Assembly: GCA_900547915.1 (NCBI GenBank)
Contig: URIN01000031.1
Location: 1 to 9,412 of the forward strand
Length of the DNA stretch: 9,412 bases
Direction of reading: 5' to 3'
DNA from: an uncultured Clostridium sp.
GTDB taxonomy: Bacteria; Bacillota; Clostridia; Oscillospirales; Acutalibacteraceae
Shown here: in pieces, positions 1-5,748 of the stretch
Numbering within the stretch: position 1 is the first letter of the stretch
How the letters are laid out: the number at the start of each line of letters is the position of its first letter
Position numbers and translations under genes: made by a program
The notes under the pieces: model-generated
The model's database searches: none
Told to the model about the DNA's origin: nothing
The model's input: the letters and a program-made list of their open reading frames with translations, nothing else

Positions 1-41
1 AAGGCTATTCGTCGGCAGCGTCAGATGTGTATAAGAGACAG
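1..41 (+). other. Sequencing adapter (Nextera/Tn5 read-1 adapter with index-like prefix)
   Basis: Positions 9-41 match the Illumina Nextera read-1 transposase adapter: a TCGTCGGCAGCGTC primer part (9-22) followed by the 19-base Tn5 mosaic end AGATGTGTATAAGAGACAG (23-41). The eight bases before it, AAGGCTAT (1-8), have the size and place of an i5 sample index. This is library-preparation sequence, not genome, and nothing biological should be annotated left of position 42. A minus-strand open frame that runs into this stretch is an artefact. Confidence 0.97.
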
Positions 42-65
42 GATATATAGATTTGGAGTGTTTTT

Positions 66-950
66 ATGAGAATTCTTGCTTTTGACATCGGCGGAACAAA
101 TATTAAATACGCCGTGTGCAACGAAAAATACACACTTACCCAGATTCAGTCTGTTCCAACAGAAGCATCTCTTGGCGGTCAATATATTATCAATAAAGTT
201 CTTGAAATAATTGACGGTTTTGAGGATATAGACAGAATTGCAATAAGCACAGCGGGTCAAGTAGATTCAGAAAACGGTATAGTTGTCTACGCAACTGATA
301 ACATTCCTTATTACACAGGAATGATGGTTAAAAAGCTTGTTGAAAGCAAAACAGGTATTCCCGTATACGTTGAAAATGACGTTAACTCTGCGGCAATCGG
401 CGAAGCGGTTTTCGGAGCCGCAAAGGGCTGCAGTGATTTTCTCTGTCTAACTTTCGGAACCGGTATCGGCGGCGCTATTTACATCAATAACGAACTATAT
501 AAGGGTTCCAACTCTTCCGCAGGTGAATTTGGTCACATTATCACCCATGCAGGCGGAAGACCTTGCACCTGCGGCGGCGAAGGATGCTATGAACAATACG
601 CTTCCGCAAAGGCTCTCACACAGGCTGTAGAAAAGGTTACAGGTAAGGCGCTTAACGGATTTCAGATATTCCAGAAAGAAAATATTGAAAACATTGAGAT
701 TCGCCATGTAGTTGATATTTGGATAGATGAAATAATAATAGGTCTTAAAAGTCTGATAAGTATTTTCAATCCGGCTTTAATAGTTCTCAGCGGCGGAATT
801 ATGAGTGAGGAATATATCATTGATCTTATTGACAGAAAAATCTATAAAGAACTTATGGATAATTTCAGAAATGTCAAGATCGTAAACACCGAACTCGGCA
901 ACAATGCCGGACTGCTCGGTGTAGCCTACAAAGCTTCTCAAATGAAATAA
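66..950 (+). CDS. ROK-family sugar kinase (glucokinase-like), complete
   Basis: This cytoplasmic kinase of 294 residues phosphorylates a hexose or related sugar with ATP. The N-terminal phosphate-binding loop DIGGTN is at residues 7-12. ENDVN (103-107) carries the expected catalytic base D105. A second nucleotide loop GTGIGG is at 131-136. The ROK signature follows: GEFGH (153-157), then CTCGGEGCYE (167-176), whose H157, C167, C169 and C174 form the usual zinc site. FNPALIVLSGG (234-244) is the conserved C-terminal strand. GGAG at 55-58 sits 7 bases before the ATG, which supports this start. The DNA-binding N-terminal domain of ROK repressors is absent, so it is an enzyme. At 294 residues it is nearer the short ROK kinases (beta-glucoside or N-acetylmannosamine kinase types) than the roughly 320-residue glucokinases, so the substrate is open. 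Only 24 genomic bases lie upstream, so its promoter and any operon partners are not visible. It ends at the bidirectional hairpin at 968-995. Confidence 0.93.
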   Translation: MRILAFDIGGTNIKYAVCNEKYTLTQIQSVPTEASLGGQYIINKVLEIIDGFEDIDRIAISTAGQVDSENGIVVYATDNIPYYTGMMVKKLVESKTGIPVYVENDVNSAAIGEAVFGAAKGCSDFLCLTFGTGIGGAIYINNELYKGSNSSAGEFGHIITHAGGRPCTCGGEGCYEQYASAKALTQAVEKVTGKALNGFQIFQKENIENIEIRHVVDIWIDEIIIGLKSLISIFNPALIVLSGGIMSEEYIIDLIDRKIYKELMDNFRNVKIVNTELGNNAGLLGVAYKASQMK

Positions 951-967
951 TAAATATATCATATAGC

Positions 968-995
968 AAAAAGCAGGGATTGCTCCCTGCTTTTT
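968..995. terminator. Bidirectional intrinsic terminator between convergent genes
   Basis: AAAAAGCAGGGA (968-979) pairs perfectly with TCCCTGCTTTTT (984-995) around a TTGC loop, giving a 12-bp stem. Read on the plus strand it ends in a T-rich run (991-1001, one A inside), and read on the minus strand it ends in TTTTT. It lies 17 bases after the ROK kinase stop and 7 bases after the stop of the anti-sigma-like gene on the other strand, so it can serve both. Confidence 0.93.
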
Positions 996-1002
996 ATTTT
1001 TA

Positions 1003-2013
1003 TCATTTACATTTCATTGTAAGCACGCCGTCTGAATTAAACTGAGTAATTATTTCTTTAACAGCGCTCTGACCGTTTTTAAACTTAACGGTAATTTTTA
1101 TATTATCTGTTGGCAATTCGCTGAAATCAACGTCTGGATTATTCAATAGATATTCCGTAGCATACTCAGGATAATAATGAACATTTCCTATTTCATCACC
1201 TGGCTGATATGTTTTTGCTGTAACAGTATTTGTATTATCCTGTAAAGTACTTACCGTATTATTACGGTTAGTTATGAGCATGCAGTAATCATAATATTTT
1301 TCATCTGCACCCGCCATATCCGAAGCGTATACGGAATATTCGTTTTCTGAAATCTTTGATACATCAAAATTGTCATCATAAATATACTGAGAACAATCTT
1401 TACTGCTCAAAAGTTTTTTCACAAACTTTTCTTTTAAATCAGCAGTTTCTTTGCAGCGTGATTCATCCAAGACTGTATTGTACTCATTAAATTCATTCTC
1501 AGTAATCGGGATAACCGCCGAATAGTACTTATTCTGACTTACAAGATAATTTCTCAGAGGGGCGTCAACATACGTGAACAAACCGTTTTCACATTCAAAA
1601 ATCACTGCTTCTATATCTTCATTAGACCTTACTGAAAGTCCCTCATCACTGCTTTCCGCACTTACTATATATCCGTCCTTTCCTTCATCAAGCGTTATTT
1701 TAATATTAGTCAATGTAACATCATCTTCACTGATAACGTCAACATCACTCTCATTTTCTTTAGCATAGGCAATAATCGGAAAAGATAGCTTGGGCTGCTG
1801 AGTTGTACCTTCATCATTGTCAGCATCAACTAATGATGTTCTGTAAATACCAAAACCGCCTGCAATTACTAGTACTAACGCCACCGCGACAGCAATGAAT
1901 TTTTTAGGCGAAAAAGGTATCTTTTGTTTACTATCAACTTTATCAAGGACTTTATTTTTCAACTTTTCATCAGGAACAATTGTGTCAAACAGTTCATTAT
2001 ATTCTTTTTTCAT
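1003..2013 (-). CDS. Membrane-anchored anti-sigma factor-like protein (sigma-factor partner)
   Basis: This is a predicted single-pass membrane protein of 336 residues. It has a charged cytoplasmic N-terminus (1-38), one hydrophobic segment (39-57, FIAVAVALVLVIAGGFGIY), and a long extracytoplasmic part (58-336) with no domain I recognise. Its ATG overlaps the stop of the upstream ECF sigma gene as ATGA (2010-2013), and AGGAGG (plus-strand 2021-2026) lies 7 bases before it, so the two are translationally coupled. That pairing and topology are the classic layout of an anti-sigma factor that holds the sigma factor at the membrane until a signal arrives. The zinc-binding HxxxCxxC motif of common anti-sigma factors is absent. 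The outer domain carries five cysteines (C141, C187, C207, C244, C335). The anti-sigma role comes from context; the sequence alone would be called hypothetical. It may belong to a DUF4179-like clostridial group, but I cannot confirm that. Confidence 0.75.
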   Translation of the reverse strand: MKKEYNELFDTIVPDEKLKNKVLDKVDSKQKIPFSPKKFIAVAVALVLVIAGGFGIYRTSLVDADNDEGTTQQPKLSFPIIAYAKENESDVDVISEDDVTLTNIKITLDEGKDGYIVSAESSDEGLSVRSNEDIEAVIFECENGLFTYVDAPLRNYLVSQNKYYSAVIPITENEFNEYNTVLDESRCKETADLKEKFVKKLLSSKDCSQYIYDDNFDVSKISENEYSVYASDMAGADEKYYDYCMLITNRNNTVSTLQDNTNTVTAKTYQPGDEIGNVHYYPEYATEYLLNNPDVDFSELPTDNIKITVKFKNGQSAVKEIITQFNSDGVLTMKCK

Positions 2014-2483
2014 ATAAAATCCTCCTTTTCAAGTATTTCTTTTAATTTCTTTCTCGAGCGAGACAAAACAACCCCTACATTCCCCTCTTTAAGCTCCAAC
2101 GCGTGAGCAATTTCCTTTATACTCATATCTTCATAATAGTACAGATGAATAACCGCACTGTATTTTTTAGGAAGTTTTTTTAGTGCAAAAGATAAATCCT
2201 CTTTCTCTACTTTTTTATCTTCAAATGTTTCATCTAACTCACAGACCTTAGTTCTCCAAAACGATTTGAGGCTTGTTTTACAACAATTCACAGTAACCCT
2301 GATAAACCAAGCTTTTTCATGATCTTCATTTTCAAATTCAGGCTCTTTTTTAATATACCTATAAAACACATTCTGATAAACATCATCTGCATCAGCACTG
2401 TTTTTCATCTGTGCATAGGCAAGTCTGTAAACCATATCACTGTTTCTTAAAATTGTCTTTATTACTTCATCATGATGATCCAC
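2010..2483 (-). CDS. RNA polymerase sigma factor, ECF/sigma-70 family
   Basis: This alternative sigma factor of 157 residues directs RNA polymerase to a small regulon. Sigma region 2 spans about residues 15-77, with the core-binding helix DADDVYQNVFYRYI (31-44) and a region 2.3/2.4-like EKAWFIRVTVNCCKTSLKSFW (starting at 56). Region 4 spans about 96-152, with the helix-turn-helix DMSIKEIAHALELKEGNVGVVLSR starting near 119. An ATG-started frame runs up to 2519 but has no ribosome site. I place the start at GTG (2481-2483), because AGGAGG lies 7 bases before it, and this gives an N-terminus typical of the family. Region 1.1 and region 3 are absent, as expected for an ECF factor. It is followed, with a 4-base overlap, by the probable anti-sigma gene. 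ECF operons often activate themselves, but I could not find a convincing promoter in the 67 bases upstream. Confidence 0.93.
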   Translation of the reverse strand: MDHHDEVIKTILRNSDMVYRLAYAQMKNSADADDVYQNVFYRYIKKEPEFENEDHEKAWFIRVTVNCCKTSLKSFWRTKVCELDETFEDKKVEKEDLSFALKKLPKKYSAVIHLYYYEDMSIKEIAHALELKEGNVGVVLSRSRKKLKEILEKEDFI

Positions 2484-2490
2484 TAAAAAA

Positions 2491-2496
2491 CCTCCT
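2491..2496 (-). promoter_or_regulatory. Ribosome binding site that sets the sigma factor start
   Basis: On the minus strand this reads AGGAGG, a full match to the anti-Shine-Dalgarno core, and it ends 7 bases before GTG at 2483. The in-frame ATG further upstream (2519) has no comparable site, so GTG is preferred. Confidence 0.88.
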
Positions 2497-2550
2497 TTCA
2501 CCATTAATACTTTTTTCAAATCAAAAATTTAACAAAAAATTTATTAAACG

Positions 2551-2585
2551 AAAAAAGGCTGTTTCAAAATATTTGAAACAGCCTT
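2551..2585 (-). terminator. Intrinsic terminator after the FliB-like gene
   Basis: A 14-bp perfect stem pairs 2555-2568 (AAGGCTGTTTCAAA) with 2572-2585 around an ATA loop. On the minus strand the stem is followed by a run of T (complement of A at 2551-2556). It begins 3 bases after the stop of the FliB-like gene and insulates the downstream sigma operon from it. Confidence 0.93.
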
Positions 2586-2588
2586 AAT

Positions 2589-3548
2589 TTAATTCAGGTA
2601 CTCAAGTAAACTGTGTACTGATAGAACACCATCATTCCTCAGTATTTTTATATATCTATCCATATTCACGTCGCTGTGTTCAGTTTCCTTGCTCCATAAA
2701 TGAATTGTCCACGAATCATTACCGAAATAAGCAGGTATGAGAACACCTACAACAGCAGCTTTTATTTTGGATAAAACATCTTTATCATAAACTGCCTGCA
2801 TAAAATATCTAAAAAGAAAATATACAGCAATGTTTTCACAACTTTTTGAATTAATTAAAGAATTGTCGAAAACTCCATTTCTAACTTTTTCCACCCACTC
2901 GTTATTTATTACTTCGGGATTAAGAAAAACTTCCTTGAATGAAATTATAGGTTTACCTTCTTCATACTTATCAATATCGTCCTGAATTTTCTTCCCAAAT
3001 ACAAGAAGTTTAACAAGGCGTTGATTTAGCGGCAGATCCTTATTTTTTACAATATCATCAGCCATTTTTCTGGCTTTTAGCAAATAAAAATACAGTTCAG
3101 CGTCAATATCGTTAAGTGCTGGTGGATCTGAATTTACCACAGTTTCAAAATCAAAATCTTCTTTAAGATTCCACATAATATCACTTGCAACAGGACAAGA
3201 AAAAGAGATGCCTATTTCACGAGTAGCACCGAAATCATTTATAAATCGCGGAAAAGTACGGCATGTGTATGGCGTATGTTCACCTCCGATTGCAATATGC
3301 ATATCGCAAAGATTATTACAATTCAAAAACGGGCATCTTTTATTATCAGTAAGCCTGAATATAGTGTTTCCGAATTCATCTTTATCAAGCACACTGTCTA
3401 TACGCTGTCTTATTTCGCCATTAAGTGTTTTATAATATTCAAGAGAATTGGTATCCGCATCTACCTCCCAGCCCTGACAACACGAATCAGGACAGTCTCC
3501 TGCTATGCACTTAAAATCTTTATAAAATGACGGTGTAACAATTTTCAT
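2589..3548 (-). CDS. fliB: FliB-like protein (flagellin lysine-N-methylase family), cysteine-rich
   Basis: This protein of 319 residues has the cysteine pattern of the FliB / YkgJ-like family. C14, C19 and the C23-C24 pair sit in an N-terminal motif (FKCIAGDCPDSCCQGW). C72, C77 and C81 lie in RCPFLNCNNLCDMH, C96 in YTCRTFPR, and C118 in FSCP. Enterobacterial FliB methylates surface lysines of flagellin and has been reported to depend on an iron-sulfur cluster, which fits this many conserved cysteines. Residues after about 130 are helical and less distinctive. GAGG (plus-strand 3554-3557) lies 5 bases before the ATG and supports the start. No flagellar gene is in view, and relatives are common in clostridia, so the flagellin target is a family inference; another protein substrate is possible. 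The gene is monocistronic, lying between the tRNA terminator and its own terminator. Confidence 0.82.
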   Translation of the reverse strand: MKIVTPSFYKDFKCIAGDCPDSCCQGWEVDADTNSLEYYKTLNGEIRQRIDSVLDKDEFGNTIFRLTDNKRCPFLNCNNLCDMHIAIGGEHTPYTCRTFPRFINDFGATREIGISFSCPVASDIMWNLKEDFDFETVVNSDPPALNDIDAELYFYLLKARKMADDIVKNKDLPLNQRLVKLLVFGKKIQDDIDKYEEGKPIISFKEVFLNPEVINNEWVEKVRNGVFDNSLINSKSCENIAVYFLFRYFMQAVYDKDVLSKIKAAVVGVLIPAYFGNDSWTIHLWSKETEHSDVNMDRYIKILRNDGVLSVHSLLEYLN

Positions 3549-3564
3549 AGCAACCTCAAAATCG

Positions 3565-3582
3565 TTTCGGATTAAACCGAAA
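3565..3582. repeat. Short inverted repeat upstream of the FliB-like gene
   Basis: TTTCGG (3565-3570) and CCGAAA (3577-3582) form a perfect 6-bp inverted repeat around a 6-base AT-rich centre, 16 bases upstream of the FliB-like ATG. It could be an operator or a small hairpin in the leader. It has no T-run, so it is not a terminator. I found no confident -35/-10 pair in the 99 bases between the tRNA gene and this coding region. Confidence 0.4.
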
Positions 3583-3609
3583 AAAGTACAAGATAGTTAT
3601 TTTAACAAT

Positions 3610-3647
3610 AAAAAAAGGAAATACCACAAATGTGGAATTTCCTTTTT
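3610..3647 (-). terminator. Intrinsic terminator of the tRNA-Leu transcript
   Basis: On the minus strand, directly after the encoded CCA of the tRNA, AAAAAAGGAAAT and its partner ATTTCCTTTTTT form a long stem, extended by TGG/CCA-side pairs with one A:A mismatch (3623/3636). It closes on a short loop near 3628-3631. The left arm supplies a run of seven T on the transcript (complement of 3610-3616). Confidence 0.88.
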
Positions 3648-3732
3648 TGGTGCGAGAGACGGGACTTGAACCCGTACGAGTCGCCCCACACGCCCCTCAA
3701 ACGTGCGCGTCTGCCGATTCCGCCACTCTCGC
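3648..3732 (-). tRNA. tRNA-Leu, anticodon GAG, CCA encoded
   Basis: Read on the minus strand, the acceptor arm GCGAGAG (3732-3726) pairs fully with CTCTCGC (3658-3652), followed by discriminator A (3651) and an encoded CCA (3650-3648). The D arm is GCG..CGC with the GG of the D loop. The anticodon stem CACGT/GCGTG holds the 7-base loop TTGAGGG (3700-3694), giving anticodon GAG at 3698-3696, which reads the leucine codons CUC and CUU. A long variable arm, the class II mark of leucine tRNA, precedes the T arm ACGGG-TTCAAGT-CCCGT. The mature body is 82 bases, or 85 with CCA. It has its own strong promoter and terminator, and also lies 32 bases after the stop of the HAD gene on the same strand. 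Confidence 0.97.
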
Positions 3733-3746
3733 TCACAACGATAGTG

Positions 3747-3775
3747 ATTATAACAGATAACTCATCAGTTGTCAA
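3747..3775 (-). promoter_or_regulatory. Perfect-consensus sigma-A promoter for tRNA-Leu
   Basis: On the minus strand, TTGACA (3775-3770) is followed by 17 bases and then TATAAT (3752-3747): both hexamers are exact consensus at the ideal spacing. The -10 ends 14 bases before the tRNA 5' end, leaving room for a short leader. The stretch just upstream of the -35 is runs of A and T (about 3782-3802), like an UP element. The -35 and part of the spacer lie inside the last codons of the HAD gene, whose stop (3765-3767) falls in the spacer. Confidence 0.93.
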
Positions 3776-4493
3776 TACGTATTTTAAAAATTTTTAAAAT
3801 ATCTTCAGGTTTATTTAAAATTATATCAGCGCCCGCTGAAATAAGGTTATCTGCAGGTCTGAAACCCCATGTAACACCGATACCTAAACATCCCAAATTG
3901 CGCGCCGATTCAATATCAACGTTGCTATCCCCTATCCAAACCGTATTTTCAGGTTTTATCGAAAGTGAATCTAATATTTCCAACGGTACAAGAGGATCAG
4001 GCTTTTTTGGTTTGTTATCAAGAGCCCCTTGAACAACGTCAAATACATTTTCTGGGAAAAGAGAGTTAATCATTCCTTTAGCCGCTAAATCCGGCTTATT
4101 CGTGCACACAACAAGAATTATGCCTGCATCTTTTAATTTCTTAACAACTTTTTCCATACCGAGATAAACATGAGCATGATCAAGTTTTATCTCATTATAC
4201 TTCACCTTGAATTCCTCATATATAGAATCCAACTCGCTATCGCTAAGCTTATTTTCAAAAGCCCTTTTAACAAGAAGTTTTGCACCATTACCGACAAAAT
4301 TTTTGTAATCAGCAACAGTCCATTTTAAAGCTTTACCATGCTTTTCAAGAAGATAATCGCAAGCCAATCCCAAATCGTCAATTGTATTCACAAGCGTACC
4401 ATCAAGATCAAATATGATACATTGCGGCACACCTGCTATTATGCTGGCTGTTTTAAAATTTTCTTCATTGTCAGCAATTATTGTTTCTTTCAT
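3765..4493 (-). CDS. HAD-superfamily phosphatase (phosphoglycolate phosphatase-like)
   Basis: This cytoplasmic phosphatase has 242 residues. All four HAD motifs are present: DLDGT (29-33; nucleophile D29, acid/base D31), the motif II threonine in CTNKPD (T131), the motif III lysine in KPKKPDP (K164), and GDSNVD (188-193) with metal-binding D189 and D193. The helical cap lies between the first two motifs, placing it in the Gph/PpaX-like group. Length fits, apart from about 20 extra residues before the first motif. I start it at ATG 4493, with GTGAT just upstream as a modest ribosome site; GTG 4502 is also in frame, and a later start cannot be excluded. It overlaps the 3' end of potD by 23 bases, so it is probably translated with the pot operon. 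Substrate is uncertain: phosphoglycolate, pyrophosphate or another small phosphate ester. No polyamine link is known to me. Confidence 0.88.
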   Translation of the reverse strand: MKETIIADNEENFKTASIIAGVPQCIIFDLDGTLVNTIDDLGLACDYLLEKHGKALKWTVADYKNFVGNGAKLLVKRAFENKLSDSELDSIYEEFKVKYNEIKLDHAHVYLGMEKVVKKLKDAGIILVVCTNKPDLAAKGMINSLFPENVFDVVQGALDNKPKKPDPLVPLEILDSLSIKPENTVWIGDSNVDIESARNLGCLGIGVTWGFRPADNLISAGADIILNKPEDILKIFKIRIDN

Positions 4494-5748
4494 AAATATC
4501 ACTTAAATCTTCAAATTTTTTCTTTTTAGAATCATAAATCAGTTTAGCTGCTACACCCATAACTGCTAGCCCAAGAACAACTGCAAATTCTATATAAATC
4601 TTTTGCTCATCATCCTTACTGTTTACAGATAATCTGCCGCTTTTAGCCTTAGTCCACAGATCAGCCTGTAATTCAAGAATATTTTGAGGCAAATTTCCAA
4701 AATACTGTCCGTTGGGCGTTTCTTCGGGATATACAGCTTCATTTCCGTGAAGTGAATAATCTTCATTGTTAATTACAGAGATATTCGGTGATGCATAATA
4801 AATATATTCCGCATTTTGAAGAGCAACCTGTGGTTCATGCATAAAGTTAATAAAAGCTTCCGCACCCCTTTTGTTTTGGGTACAGGTCGGAATACAGAAA
4901 GCATCATAGAATATATTTACGCCTTCTTCAGGAAATGCATATGCAAGGTCGGGGTTATTGTCATTCATAAGAACATAATCGCCAACATAATAAGTTGCAA
5001 AAGCATATTCACCGCTCTCCATCAAATTAAACACTTCATCCATAACATAGACGGGATTAACATTATCTCGCTGTTCTGCAAGAAGCTCTGCTGCTTCATT
5101 CCAGTCGCTTTCATTTGTGGTATTGAAATCCTGACCGAGAAGAGCTTGCGCAATCGCAAATGCGTCTCTTGAATTGTTGAACATTAAAACCTTACCACGA
5201 TACTTTTCATCCCACAGGACACTCCAGCTTGTAGGCACCTCATCAACAAGTTTAGTATTGTATATAAGAGCAGTGGTACCAACATTATAGCAAAGTGAAT
5301 ATTTCTGTTCAGGGTCAAAAAACAAATTCTGATATTCAGGAGCAATCAGAGATATGTTAGGAACATTGTTCCAATCTATTTCCAGAAGCAAATTTTCATC
5401 AATCAGACGTTCAATCATATAGTCACTGGGTACAATAACATCGTATGAAACGCCTCCGCCGGCAAGCTTAGAATACATATTTTCATTTGATTCAAAATTT
5501 GTGTAATTGACGGTTGCTCCGGTCAGTCGTTCAAACTCAGACACAACATCCATAGAACCCTCTGAACCATCAGAAATATATTCACCCCAGTTATATACAT
5601 TTACAACAGTACCTTGAAGCCCGAGATTAGCATAATATTCGATTTGCTCATCTGTAAAAGGTTCTTCTTCACCTGCTGCAAAAGCACAGACTGAAACAGG
5701 AGCCCAGCAAAGCAGAACGCAAAGTAAAAGCAAAATTGTTTTCTTCAT
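4471..5748 (-). CDS. potD: Spermidine/putrescine ABC transporter substrate-binding protein, C-terminally membrane-anchored
   Basis: This protein of 425 residues captures polyamine outside the cell and hands it to PotBC. The N-terminal signal peptide (about 1-24, hydrophobic LLLLCVLLC core, AFA-A cleavage site) lacks a proper lipobox. The PotD fold follows: VYNWGEYIS (51-59), VPSDYMIERLI (106-116), LWDEKYRGKVLMFNNSRDAF (178-197) and IFYDAFCIP (279-287). D282 appears to match the acidic residue that binds the amine in E. coli PotD (an alignment from memory). The usual family end is near LWTKAKSG (364-371). After it come about 50 extra residues: a hydrophobic helix (384-405), then a lysine-rich tail (SKKKKF) ending in Cys. 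That predicts an outside-facing body tethered by its C-terminus, unlike the lipoproteins usual in Gram-positives. Its ATG overlaps the potC stop as ATGA, and its 3' end overlaps the HAD gene. Spermidine versus putrescine preference cannot be read from sequence. Confidence 0.92.
   Translation of the reverse strand: MKKTILLLLCVLLCWAPVSVCAFAAGEEEPFTDEQIEYYANLGLQGTVVNVYNWGEYISDGSEGSMDVVSEFERLTGATVNYTNFESNENMYSKLAGGGVSYDVIVPSDYMIERLIDENLLLEIDWNNVPNISLIAPEYQNLFFDPEQKYSLCYNVGTTALIYNTKLVDEVPTSWSVLWDEKYRGKVLMFNNSRDAFAIAQALLGQDFNTTNESDWNEAAELLAEQRDNVNPVYVMDEVFNLMESGEYAFATYYVGDYVLMNDNNPDLAYAFPEEGVNIFYDAFCIPTCTQNKRGAEAFINFMHEPQVALQNAEYIYYASPNISVINNEDYSLHGNEAVYPEETPNGQYFGNLPQNILELQADLWTKAKSGRLSVNSKDDEQKIYIEFAVVLGLAVMGVAAKLIYDSKKKKFEDLSDIYERNNNC

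Noticed and set aside
21..260. Minus-strand open frame of 79 codons at the left edge
   Set aside because: It runs into adapter sequence and lies antisense to the well-supported ROK kinase; its own sequence has no family features.
2484..2519. Longer sigma factor starting at ATG 2519
   Set aside because: No ribosome site precedes it, and the true AGGAGG lies inside this extension just before GTG 2483.
2484..2550. Self-regulated ECF promoter upstream of the sigma gene
   Set aside because: AT-rich strings such as TTGTTA and TATTAA occur, but their spacing (20 bases) is poor and no AAC/CGT-type ECF motif pair is present.
3648..3732. tRNA-Leu as a phage or island integration site
   Set aside because: No integrase, no repeated 3' tRNA fragment and no change in gene character is seen next to it.
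4816..5172. Plus-strand frame of 118 codons inside potD
   Set aside because: It is antisense to a fully conserved gene, lacks a ribosome site, and its sequence resembles no protein family.
5674..5700. Lipobox in the PotD signal peptide (VSVC)
   Set aside because: The residue before the cysteine is Val rather than Gly, Ala or Ser, and a normal AFA-A cleavage site follows, so a lipid anchor is unlikely.
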